Program-made: the position numbers and the translations under genes
Source: Macrothele yani
Taxonomy: Eukaryota > Arthropoda > Arachnida > Araneae > Macrothelidae
Direction: 5' to 3'
Assembly (NCBI GenBank): GCA_039090855.1
Contig: CM077013.1
Coordinates: forward strand, 135,243,240-135,307,239
Length of the DNA stretch: 64,000 nucleotides
Shown: in pieces, positions 33,470 to 42,985 of the stretch
How positions within the stretch are numbered: position 1 is the first letter of the stretch
Layout of the letters: the number at the start of each line of letters is the position of its first letter
The notes under the pieces: generated by a model
Database searches by the model: none
Seen by the model: only the letters and a program-made list of their open reading frames with translations
What the model was told of the DNA's origin: nothing

Positions 33470-34682
33470 CACTGAAGATCAATTGAATTAGAGACAGCTG
33501 ACGTTATGCAAATGTGGCGCTGTGGGCGGCCCTGTAAATGGAAACGACATGATGTATGCAGCGATCTGACAATATAAAGAGTGATGCAACGGGAATCAGT
33601 AAAAGTCGGACGCAGTATGGGTAAGATGAAGGATCTAAGTGCATTTGATCGTGGGCAAATTGTCGGGGCCAGACGAATGGGTCACTCCATCTCGGATATC
33701 GTGCAAGCACGGGGAATTTCACGAGCCACTGTATAACGGGTGCACCGTGAGTACATCGAATCCGGTAAAACCATGCCTGCAAGGGCCAACTGCCGTGGAC
33801 AACAACGTGTGGGTGAGCGGGGTCATCGTCAGCTAGCTCGCATCGTAACAGCGGATAGATGGGCCACAGTGCAAGAAATCACTCGGCAATTTAACGTTGG
33901 TGCACAAAAACATGTAAGCAGCCACACCACCCAGAACCATCTCCTCGCTACAGAAGCCATCGTCCCACGAGGGTACCGCTGCTGACCGCACATCGCAGGG
34001 TGCAAAGATTAGCATGGGCGTGGGAACATCCCCACTGGACCCTAGACATGTGGAAAAATGTTGCCTAGACTGATGAGTTGAGATCCATGTTGGTACATGC
34101 GGATGGCAGGATACGAGTACAGCACAAACCACATGAAGCAATGGATCCTTCTTGCCAGCAGGGTACTCTTCAAGCTGGTGGGGGTGGCATTCTCGTCTGG
34201 GGACTGTTTAAGTGGACTGAAATGGGACCCTTGGTATGTGTGACATCATCCCTCACAGGTCAACGTTACCGGGATATCCTGGACAACCATTTGCTCCTGT
34301 TTGTTTGTCTTCAACATCCCACTGGGAACCTCATCCTGCAACAAGACAATGCACCGTGCCACCGCTCCCAAATTATATCCAAATGGTTGGATGAACACTC
34401 AACTGACGTGACCTTGCTTCTTTGGCCAGCAAGGTCACCTGACCTCAATCCCATGGAGCACATCTGGGATGCCATCAAGAGAGATGTTCGAGGCTCTGAC
34501 ACCCTTCCATCAAATCTTCGTGAACTGTGGGAGCTTGTTCAGGGGTCGTGGATCCGTATGGCTTCCCAACGCTTCCGGTGTCTTGTCGAGTCCATGCGGA
34601 GATGAATCGCCACCGTCATCAGGGCGAAAGGTGGTGCTACACGTTACTAGACAGGTATCTCTAATTCAATTGCTCTTCAGTG
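33470..34682 (+). mobile_element. Tc1-like transposon, CACTGAAGA family, copy 1
   Basis: Ends CACTGAAGATCAATTGAATT at 33470 and the complement of CACTGAAGAGCAATTGAATT ending at 34682, with TA on each side. The transposase starts MGKMKDLSAFDRGQIVGARR near 33619 with a stop after SRATV. The C-terminal half (34078-34605) is open: GGGGILVWGLFKWTEMGPLV, ILQQDNAPCHRSQI (second Asp), SPDLNPMEHIWDAI (Glu). The first catalytic region is TDELRSML, where the Asp is kept. Interrupted, so inactive. Confidence 0.93.
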
Positions 34683-35260
34683 TATATGCTGTTCTGTTTT
34701 GGGTTGCATGTGTTTCCTGCATGTATTTTTTGCCTGTCAGAGTAATCAGCTGTCTTAGGCAGGTAATCTTCATGTTGAGAGAGACTCCTTTAGCAAGTGA
34801 GTCAAATTTCTCATCTCTAAGTAGTGTCTGGATTCTCGTGTGAAGTCCCCGCTGGTTAACTATTTTCTTCAAATTGAAGTTTGTTGTTTGTCCCATGCTG
34901 CCATCTATCAGTGGTTGGTTGAACGTATAATTATTTTTCATTGTAATGCAGTAGAAATAATTTAGTTGTTTGATATGTTTTATTCACATTGTTTCGTTTT
35001 TTTTTTCTTGATTGATAAGATTGCTCCACATATGAAATAGATTTTATTGATGTGTGATCATTACAGTTCCAATGTTTTGTCTTCCTGTTGCATATGGATT
35101 TGGCTATTAAAACTTAATTTTTCTTCTGATGTTCACATTGTAAAGTAATGTCCTCCCAGGAAGGTTCAAGATCATTTTCAACCCAATATTGAATCATTTA
35201 TGTTCTTGGTATTTTATGTTCCTTTAATCTGGTATTCAAATTCTTTTGGTTCTTTGAATA
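34683..35260. other. Unassigned intronic stretch
   Basis: AT-rich, with no gene or repeat family seen. Confidence 0.5.
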
Positions 35261-35939
35261 AAGCTCATGTTGAGAAATGGCATCCTAGTTTAATTGAATT
35301 AATAATCTAAAGCAACTTTTATGGGAATTTTACTAGGAAATTTTTTCATTAATAGCAAATTTTCGGAGAAAACTCTTCTCCTTCTTCAGGCTGTCTTGTT
35401 GTTGTCACTTTTTACTTGTCACTATCACGGTTACGGTTTACCTTGACGGTTACGATTAACCTTGACGGTTTAGGTTATTTTTCAACAAATCCTGCCAGAT
35501 GTTAGGCAGGGAAAATCCTTTGCAGTCATTGATGATGGAATTTTGATTTTTCTTAATCTCTATTCTTTCTTTCAGTTTTCTTTTTGGAAATTGCTTTGGA
35601 AACTGATTACTTTACACGATACAACAGCATGGATTGGAATTCCCTTAAAGTAATCAGTTTCCAAAGCAATTTCCAAAAAGAAAACTGAAAGAAGGAATAG
35701 AGATTGAGAAAAATCAAAATTCCATCATCAATGACTGCAAAGGATTTTCCTGCCTAACACCGGCAGGATTTGTTGAAAAATAACCTAAACCATCAAGGTT
35801 AACCGTAACCGTGATAGTGACAAGTAAAAAGTGACAACAACAAGACACCCTGAAGAAGGAGAAGAGTTTTCTCCGAAAATTTGCTATTAATGAAAAATTT
35901 CCTAGTAAAATTCCCATAAAAGTTGCTTTAGATTATTAA
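35261..35939. mobile_element. Large foldback element with hammerhead-like cores in both arms
   Basis: Arms 35299-35614 and 35646-35939 are inverted copies about 300 bp long around a 31-bp loop. The left arm has about 20 extra bases near 35440 (a GGTTACG repeat). The right arm has CTGAAGA (35850-35856), a GGAGAA/TTCTCC stem and GAAA (35875-35878). The left arm has the intact complement on the other strand (35361-35389), so RNA from either strand would carry the motif. Homology to the copy at 18226 extends 38 bp to the left of the arms, so the true left end is outside the palindrome. Confidence 0.9.
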
Positions 35940-36485
35940 TTCTTTTGGTATTTCCTATGTAATATTTCATTGTTGGATTTAGATTTTATAGAAATTTGTA
36001 TTTTAGAAACCAGTGCAAATCTGTTATTGTAGGATTCATCTAGGTTGGAGTTCAAGGAAACCTTGATAATCCCTATCTCTACTGCATAGTGTTATTGCAC
36101 TTATAAAGAGAGCAATGTACTCTTTGTGGTACTGAAGTTGCAACATTCAGAATTGGTAATGCAATTTAATAAAAACTCACCAGCAAGATTACTTAAGAAG
36201 CGAAGATATGAAATCATTCATTGAGAAAATGAGACTTTGGTGTGACAGAATGTTACATATGGTACATCAGTACAACATAAAACCTCTCCTATAGGCTATA
36301 CACTTAACTACATATCACAGAACAGTCATAGAGCTTCTGGAAGCTGTGTGAAGAGGTCTGCACTAGTTGCAGGTGTGTCTGGTGATGGCATCCAACCATG
36401 TCTCATACACATATATTTGCAACAAATCTGTGAATGTGGCTGACCACATCAGCATCTCAAGACCCCATAGATATTCAATGGTGAT
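35940..36485. other. Unassigned intronic stretch
   Basis: No feature recognised before the hAT target duplication. Confidence 0.5.
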
Positions 36486-36838
36486 ATTTGTGGCAGAGTT
36501 GAGCAGGAATGCATTACAAAGTAATAGAAGTACATATTACACTTAACGTGTAATGCATTACAAAGGTAATGCAGTAACAGGTAATGCATTGCTAGGTAAT
36601 CCCAAGCATGGTTTGCACAAGGTAATGGAATTAATCTGTAATGCATTACAATGAAGAGGATATAATTCAATTATTTAATAATGCCATTCAAATGCAACTG
36701 AATTATTTGGTAATGAAATTACACAATTTGCAAATAATAATTACATACTAATAGTTTATAGAAATGTACTTGGGTCAAAAGCTACGTCTAGAAAAGTCGG
36801 CCATGTAACATAGCAGACAAAGACCGAAGTGTCGTGTA

Positions 36839-36980
36839 GAATGTTCTAGAAGCAGCAAGAATGGGTTAGACGTTTGTAGAATGTTCCAGAGTGATTGTGC
36901 AGTTGGAAGTTGGAGAGCTTTATGTAAATTAAAAATATTCCAGAAGATTCAGGTCCTGTCATGAAGTATGTATAAAGGAG
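36839..36980 (+). promoter_or_regulatory. Heat-shock-element cluster plus TATA box inside the hAT element
   Basis: Three heat-shock-factor sites of the nGAAnnTTCn type: GAATGTTCTAGAA (36839-36851, three perfect alternating blocks), GAATGTTCCAGAG (36879-36891, last block imperfect) and TTCCAGAAGATTC (36938-36950, three perfect blocks). A TATAAAGG box follows at 36971, 20 bp after the last site, the layout of classic insect hsp70 promoters. A polyadenylation hexamer AATAAA lies at 37210. This could be a captured promoter or the remains of an LTR; no LTR ends with a target duplication were found. Whether it is active is unknown. Confidence 0.55.
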
Positions 36981-37454
36981 TCAGTCACTCGCTAGTCCAA
37001 TGTTCGTATCGGACAAGTAGTGGACAACAACATGTGAGAAGTGCGGAAAAAATGTCAAGAGTTCACAAATTTCTGTAATGTTTGGCAGTGCACCCTGAGT
37101 TTGCTGAATTGGGAGTGTAGTGCTAACATGTGCTATTTTGGACAGTGAAATGTATGTAATGGATGAGAATACTGTACTGGAGATGGAAAAAATGAGTATC
37201 TCTAACCGAAATAAACATATCATTCGTACTTACTTCATATGTACTATTTCGTTCAAATCACTTTACTTGTGGTGAAGACTGGGCAACTACTCATGTCATA
37301 GACGTACAATCTCCAATACTTACATGCACACATTTGAGATCCGAGGGGTTGAACAATTGTCAAATAACCTACACAATGTGTAAGGGTGTACTGGTTGCTG
37401 GTTTATTCACGTTGCATTGTTACCCGTAAGTTATTGGTTAATTACCAACATATA

Positions 37455-38663
37455 CACTGAAGAGCAATTGAATTAGAGATACCTGTCTAGTAATGTGTAG
37501 CACCACCTTTCGCCCTGATGATGGCGGCGATTTGTCTCTGCATGGACTCAACAAGACACCGGAAGCGTTGTGAAGCCATACGGATCCACGACCCCTGAAC
37601 AAGCTCCCACAGTTCACGAAGATTGGATGGAAGGGGTCAGAGCCTCGAACATCTCTCTCGATGGCATCCCAGATGTGCTCGATGGGATTGAGGTCAGGTG
37701 ACCTAGCTGGCCAAGGAAGCGAGGTTACGTCGGTGGAGTGTTCATCAAACCATTCGAATACAATTCGGGAGCGGTGGCATGGTGCATTGTCTTGTTGCAG
37801 GATGAGGTCCCCAGTGGGATGTTGAAGGCGCACAAATGGAAGCAAATGGTCGTCCAGGATATCCCGGTAACATTGACCTGTGAGGGACGATGTCACATGT
37901 ACCAGGGGTCCTATTTCAGTCCACGTAAACAGTCCCCAGACGAGAATGCCACCCCCACCAGCTTGAAGAGTACCCTGCTGGCAGGAAGGATCCATCGCTT
38001 CATGTGGTTTGTGCCGTACTTGTATCCTGCCATCCACATGTACCAACGTGATTCTCGACTCATCAGTCCAGGCAACATTTTTCCACGTGTGTAGGGTCCA
38101 GTGGCGATGTTCCTGCTCCCATGCTGATCTTTGCACCCTGTGATGTGCGGTCAGCAGTGGTACGATGGCTTCTGTACCCCATAGCAAGGAGATGGTTCTG
38201 AATGGTGTGGCTGTTTACACGTTTTTTGTGCACCAGCGTTAAATTGCCGAGTGATTTCTTGCACTGTGGCCAGTCTATCTGCTGTTACAATGCGAGCTAG
38301 CTGACGATGACCCCACTCATTCACACGCTGTTGTCCACAGCAGTTGGCCCTTGCAGGGATGGTTTTACCGAATTCGATGAACTCGAGGTGCACTCATGAC
38401 ACAGTGGCTCGTGAAAATCCTAGTGCCTGCACGACTTCTGAGATGGAGTGACCCATTTGTTGGGCCCCGACAATTTGCCCACGATCAAATGCTCTTAGAT
38501 CCTTCGTCTTACTCATACTGCATTCGACTCTTACTGATTCCCGTCATATCACTCCTTATATTGTCGGATCGCTGCATACGTCATGTCATTTCCGTTTACA
38601 GGGCCGTCCACAGCGCCACATTTGCATAATGCCATCTGTGTCTAATTCAGTTGCTCTTCAGTG
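37455..38663 (-). mobile_element. Tc1-like transposon, CACTGAAGA family, copy 2, nested in the hAT
   Basis: Ends CACTGAAGAGCAATTGAATT at 37455 and the complement of CACTGAAGAGCAACTGAATT ending at 38663; TA flanks. It belongs to the same family as the copy at 33470 and has the opposite orientation. Confidence 0.93.
37500..38520 (-). pseudogene. Tc1 transposase with all three catalytic residues but a broken frame
   Basis: The start near 38517 reads MSKTKDLRAFDRGQIVGAQQ, with stop/frame changes before HLEFIEFGKTIPARANC and HRQLARIVTADRLATVQEIT. The 249-codon frame 37438-38187 holds AWTDESRITLVHVDGRIQV (first Asp), GGGGILVWGLFTWTEIGPLV, ILQQDNAPCHRSRIVFEWF (second Asp) and SPDLNPIEHIWDAIERDVRG (Glu). 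A shift after DPFHPIFVNC breaks the C-terminus. The catalytic core is better preserved than in copy 1. Confidence 0.9.
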
Positions 38664-38841
38664 TAGTTAACCATTACGATTATAATGGGCATCTGCTACA
38701 TGTCATTACAATTACCATGTAATTCTAATGACCAGTTCACCATTAACGTGTAATGGTAATGCTAAGTTCTTGTTACCATTACGCTGTACTGCATTACCGA
38801 TTAATTAAAAAATTATGATTTTGCCCAACTCTGATTTGTGG

Positions 38842-39354
38842 TATATGGATGGGTGTTGTGTTAGTGAACCATGTTCCTAAACACCATTGCTATGGCATAG
38901 CACCAAGCTGTCAAAATTCTCCTATCAGAAATGTTTAGATGTCATAGCTGATCACTGTAGCTTATTTTTTTGGTGAGAGATTTTTTGCACGAAAATCATT
39001 AATTTGTTATAAACTTGGTTAATTTTATGTTGTGTCTTCAAATTTTTTATTATAATTGTTTTTTGTTCTTGGATCAATAATTTTTTTCTTGATTAATAAA
39101 GCATTGTTGAAATTAGTAATTATTTTATATAGTTTTTAACTTGTGTTGAGCAATAATAAAGTGCGTTTGTTCCTCGTGCAGTATAGCAGTTGCATTTATG
39201 AAAAGTTTCACATGAAGTAAAATACTATCATTGAGATTTTCCTTCATCACTTGTTATATATGACATAGATCTGTAATCTCCTAATTTAGATACTATGTAG
39301 ACATGCTGTTTATTGCTTTAAAGTATCTGGTGCAAAATGTTTTATGTAATTCAG
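38842..39354. other. Unassigned intronic stretch before the third exon
   Basis: AT-rich, with no element recognised; ends in the ttcag acceptor. Confidence 0.6.
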
Positions 39355-39477
39355 GCTGCCATATCCAGAATTATTTGGAGGTGTGGTTGCATTCAGCAAG
39401 GAACAGTATGAACTTGTGAATGGCTATTCCAATGTTTTTTATGGATGGGGTGGTGAAGATGATGACTTATGTGATAG
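39355..39477 (+). CDS. Glycosyltransferase exon with GWGGEDDD acceptor motif and Leu at the donor-selectivity site
   Basis: Third visible exon, open and 123 bp long, the recalled family length. The acceptor is ttcag before 39355 and the donor is gtcagt at 39478. It reads LPYPELFGGVVAFSKEQ, then VNGYSNVFYGWGGEDDD (motif at 39443-39466) and LCD, ending with AG of a split codon that would give the usual Arg. Lining LPYPELFGG up with LPYVQYFGG of bovine beta4Gal-T1 puts Leu (codon 39371-39373) where that enzyme has Tyr289. Invertebrate beta4-GalNAc transferases carry Ile or Leu there, and Y289L in the bovine enzyme is known to open the site to UDP-GalNAc. I therefore predict a beta-1,4-GalNAc transferase that modifies GlcNAc-ended glycans in the Golgi lumen. 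The next exon, about 105 bp in the family and carrying the metal-binding Met/His, was not found by 64000. Confidence 0.95.
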
Positions 39478-40565
39478 GTCAGTAATTCCTATTATTTTTG
39501 CTAGTATGTCTAAAACTGATCTATAGTACTTTGCTCTATTTAATGTATAGAACTCTGAGTTAATGATTTGAGATGTGTATTATTACTTCATTGAATTTTG
39601 CTTCAGTGTGATATTGCGTAGCAGTAAATTGGTCAAGAGTGCAAGCACCTGGCTGCTCATGCTACAGATCCTGAGTGCAAATCCTGACTAAGACATGGAT
39701 TTGTGTTTATCTTTCTCTTTCTCCCATTTCAGCAGAACCATTTGCTTTCACAGCTGCATTTATTGTTCCTTATGTCCCTTTGCACGTACACCATTGCTGG
39801 CACAGTGGTCTAAGTGCTGGCTTCAGACCATCTGCCCAAAATGGGGTACGAGCAGGGTGGGAATTTAGAAAAATTTGGCATGTGCAAAATTGCGTCTGCT
39901 GCTAAAATTTTAGGCATAAATCTTACTGTACCATGCACAAATTTTTTTTTTTTCGAGTGAAAATCATATGACAGGTATGTTGACATGCATTTAAAAGAAA
40001 TTGTGAATTAAATAATTGAATATGGGGTATTTGGTTAATCCTCTTATATGTTTGAAATTTGACCTACAGTATATGAATGAAAAATTTTATGCATGGGGTG
40101 GGGTATAATTTTTATAGATTTTTAAACCACATTTTATCCAAACTCACTTTAAACTGCAGTGTAAAACTCGTATTTTAGCAATAAAATGTTCTTTATTTCA
40201 TCCATCAGACATATAATAAATACTATGAACACCTAAACTAAATTGAAAGTTGTTTTATTTTCATAATTTGAGAATTGAGGTCTACCATATTCAGCTTGTA
40301 CTTAAAATAAGCTTCATGCATGAATTCACATATTTCTTAAATTCCACAGATTTGTCAGTTTAAAAAATATGGAGAGGAACGGAAAATCTTCAGACACTTA
40401 CTGAGTTTTCATCAGCTACACTACACGAATCACAGAAATTAACATAATTAGTCTGTACATCAAAAAATTACAACTAAGCTATAATTACCAAAAGTTACAT
40501 ACGTTTTCAAAACATCTTTTTATGAATTTTTGTCATAAAACAAAAAATTATTAATCTTCCAATGG
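39478..40565. other. Intronic stretch with SINE-head scraps
   Basis: Near 39797 GGCACAGTGGTCTAAG, an A box of the local SINE, is followed by a poor match to its head. A weaker A/B-box-like pair (GGTCAAGAGTGCAAGCACCT and GAGTGCAAATCCTGA) lies at 39632-39690. The rest is AT-rich and unassigned. Confidence 0.4.
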
Positions 40566-40857
40566 CCTTGGGAGTTCTTAAGACCCCAGTAGAGCTTTGG
40601 TAACTCTCTTGACTGTTGTATTTCTTATTGCCATTTCATTCCTTTTCCCTCAGTTATTTTAGTTTTACAGTAGAGTTCTCTTAACTTCACTGAGAAAAAC
40701 GTAATATCAAAATAATTTCTAAAAAATACAGAACAAAAAAAAAGAAACTTAAATTTTTATAGTCGCGGATTTGCACCTGTGCTTAAAATACTTGCCACAG
40801 AACGAAAAATTACGGTCGCATTTTCTGCCTTGCACCCTCTAATTTCTCACCCTGGGT
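40566..40857 (+). repeat. Unclassified dispersed repeat, copy B
   Basis: Second copy of the repeat at 46-310, in the same orientation, diverged by substitutions and small indels. It ends at CACCCTGG, directly against the SINE remnant. Confidence 0.7.
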
Positions 40858-40895
40858 ATGAGTTCGAATCCCAGGAGTCATGGATGTTATGTTTT
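40856..40895 (+). repeat. SINE, copy 4, head part (split by LINE)
   Basis: GAGTTCGAATCCCAGGAG..CATGGATGTTATG is the B box and following bases of the local SINE; the A-box part is missing. Its tail resumes at 41693, beyond the LINE. Confidence 0.75.
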
Positions 40896-41692
40896 TTTTA
40901 TCATCATCATTGTCAACCATTATCAATCCACTGCTGGACGAAGGTCTCCCCAAGTTTCTTCCACAATGGTCTGTCTTGTGCCAGTCTCCTCCATGTTACT
41001 CCCGCATACTTTTGAATTTCATCCACCTATCTCCCATGTGGTCTTCTTCTGGGTCTTTTCCTGTCCCTTGGAATCCAATCTAAAATTTTGGCTGTCCATC
41101 GATGGTCTGTCCTTCTGGCAGTATGTCCAGCCAATTGCCATTTCAGGGATTTAACTCTGATCATGATGTCTTCCACTCTTGTCATTTTTCGGTTCCATGA
41201 GTTCCTCTTCTTATCTCTCCTGGTTACACCAAGCATGCACTTCTCCATGCTGCTTTGAGTTGTCTGCAGCCTTTGTATATCTCTTTTAGTTAAGGTCCAC
41301 GTCTCTGCACCATACGTAAGCACTGGAAGGATGCATTGATCAAACACTTTTCTTTTAAGACATAATGGCATATTGCTCTTGAAAATTATGCTGTTTCTTC
41401 CAAAAGCTCTCCAGGCAAGTTTTGTACGCAGATTAATTTCTTCATCAATGTGACCCTCACTTGATATCTGCTGTCCAAGATAAACGTATTTATTTGTTAC
41501 CTCCAGCTTTTCTCCATCAATCGATAAATCTTCATTTCTTGTAAAAGCATTGTACGTCACTTTTGTCTTCTGAAAGTTCATTTTTAATCCCACTTCTTTA
41601 CTCTTGTCAGCAAATTCCTGGATCATATTCTGCAGCTCTGATGGGGTAGTTGCAAAAATGACTACGTCATCAGCAAAATGAAGCTGAGTTAT
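40896..41692 (-). mobile_element. LINE family 2 copy inserted into a SINE
   Basis: The left edge (minus-strand 3' end) is an ATC/GAT short repeat (TATCATCATCATTG), a tail type seen in RTE-like LINEs. The same 3' region recurs at 17750. The sequence stops at 41692, where the rest of the SINE begins. The 5' part, including most of the reverse transcriptase, is missing. Confidence 0.85.
41027..41690 (-). pseudogene. LINE reverse transcriptase, C-terminal part from the FADD motif
   Basis: Reading from about 41690: ITSAITQLHFADDVVIFATT carries the (F/Y)ADD catalytic pair of reverse transcriptase. It continues KSKEVGLKMNFQKTKVTYNA, KYVYLGQQISSEGHIDEEIN, KLAWRAFGRNS, KRKVFDQCILPVLTYGAETW, and a C-terminal VKSLKWQLAGHTARRTDHRW, RPRRRPHGR. 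About 200 codons are open. The N-terminal fingers and the endonuclease are absent, as expected for a 5' truncation. Confidence 0.88.
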
Positions 41693-41800
41693 AGCACTGG
41701 TTATCTCCCTTCCCTGGAACCAGTAGCCCTAAATTAGGGATGGGTGACTTCTTATAGCCTATTGAGTCACTCACGGTGGTCCCAAAACCAAAACCCCCAA
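41693..41800 (+). repeat. SINE, copy 4, tail part
   Basis: Begins AGCACTGGTTATCTCCCTTC and continues through CCCTAAATTAGGGATGGG, TTATAGCCTATTGAGTCACT and CACGGTGGTC to an A/C-rich tail. It completes the head at 40856-40895. Confidence 0.85.
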
Positions 41801-42754
41801 ACAAAAAACAAGAAAAAAACCGTACATCATTTGCTGAGGGTTAAATGTAGCAAACTCATGAGTAATGAACCATGTGATAATGTTTTGGTGCAGTGCATCA
41901 TAGTTTTCTTGCTTGTTTCATGTTTTGCTATAGAAGAGGGCTTATTTATCAGATCACAGTGTAAGTGGAGGAAGAGGGAGATTTTAAGGAATTTATAAGA
42001 TATTATCTTTTAAAGTACCATCTCACATCAATATATCAATAGTAACACTACCATTGGGCATGTTGATAAAACACCCACATGTATGACCAAACTAGAAGAA
42101 AATAATAATCATTGCTGGCATATACTGCAACAAGTTACTCTCCCTCTTTCTGTACATTCTAGGATTACTTATTGTAACATACACTAATGATTGATTGTGT
42201 ACCTTCAGACCTCAATGCTATATGTCTACCCCTTGATCTATAGCCTGCAACCACAGAACGTACTGTATTTTTCGGCATATAAGACAAAGCTTTTTTCTTC
42301 AAAAATCTAGACCTCGACTTATATGGCACATCGAATTATCTGTTGATCGGTTATTGAAAATTTTCAATGAGAAAAAAATACATTGTGCCTTAAATCAGTT
42401 ATTATCCGAGCACCAGAAGTGCAAAGTTATGTTCATAAGAAACCATTTCGGGAACCTGTACGAAATATAGTATTCTGTTCATTAATAACTTGTTTAAAAG
42501 ATTAATGGCTTTAATATCCATTTTAACAAATGGCTATTTCTATTTGACAGAAACATCATTAAAATCGTCATGATTGATTTAGAATGGCAGTGTCGAATGT
42601 TAATTGCATTGCTTCCCCCTCTCGATCATTCCGCAAGCATTCCTTCCTAATTTGGCCTGTTCAGCTTGACATAGTGATTAGAGATTGCCTGACAGATGGC
42701 AGAACATCAGTGCTCACTCTTCTCATTCCTATAGTTTCTTTTAAAGCACTACTA
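41801..42754. other. Unassigned stretch with a possible transposon terminus
   Basis: At 42267-42300 TATTTTTCGGCATATAAGAC resembles a DNA-transposon terminus common in animals (tattttTCGGC.TATAAGAC), followed by ACCTCGACTTATATGGCACA. No partner end or gene was identified. Confidence 0.4.
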
Positions 42755-42974
42755 GCCGCCCCGATGGCGCAGTGGTCTAAGCGATGGCCTCTGATCATTC
42801 GTCCGAACGGGGTCCGGGTTCGAATCCCGGTGAGGCATGGATGTTGTGTTTGTCTTACGGCACTGGCTCTCTCCCTTCCCTGGAACCAGTGACCCCAAAT
42901 TAGGGACGGGCGACTGCTTATAGCCCATTGAGTTGCTCACGGTGGTCGTTAAACCTCCAATCAAAAAAAAAAAA
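42755..42974 (+). repeat. tRNA-derived SINE, copy 5, best preserved, with target duplication
   Basis: GCCGCCCCGATGGCGCAGTG starts the head; A box at 42765-42781, B box GGTTCGAATCC near 42817-42828. The body ends with TTAAACCTCCAAT plus A tail. Direct repeats AAGCACTACTAG flank it (about 42743-42755 and 42974-42985). Useful as the reference copy for the family. Confidence 0.95.
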
Positions 42975-42985
42975 AAGCACTACTA

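Larger units (their letters stand above)
36494..38833. mobile_element. hAT non-autonomous transposon with perfect 8-bp duplication, carrying a nested Tc1
   Basis: Ends are CAGAGTTGAGCA (36494) and CAGAGTTGGGCAAAATCAT read from the right end (38833). The flanking octamer ATTTGTGG at 36486-36493 is repeated exactly at 38834-38841. Next to each end are dense variants of GTAATGCATTAC and GTAATGGTAATG. A Tc1 sits at 37455-38663, leaving about 1.13 kb of hAT sequence with no transposase gene. A promoter-like region lies inside (36839-36980). Confidence 0.92.
23088..39354 (+). other. Intron of the glycosyltransferase gene
   Basis: About 16.3 kb; donor gtgagt, acceptor ttcag. It holds a degenerate satellite-like array, a Tc1, a LINE pair, two related Tc1 copies, a large foldback element and a hAT element. 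No other host exon was recognised inside it. Confidence 0.9.

Noticed and set aside
42761..42840. A functional tRNA gene (A and B boxes present)
   Set aside because: No cloverleaf can be closed with an acceptor stem, and the same head is joined to the same body in five other places. It is a SINE.
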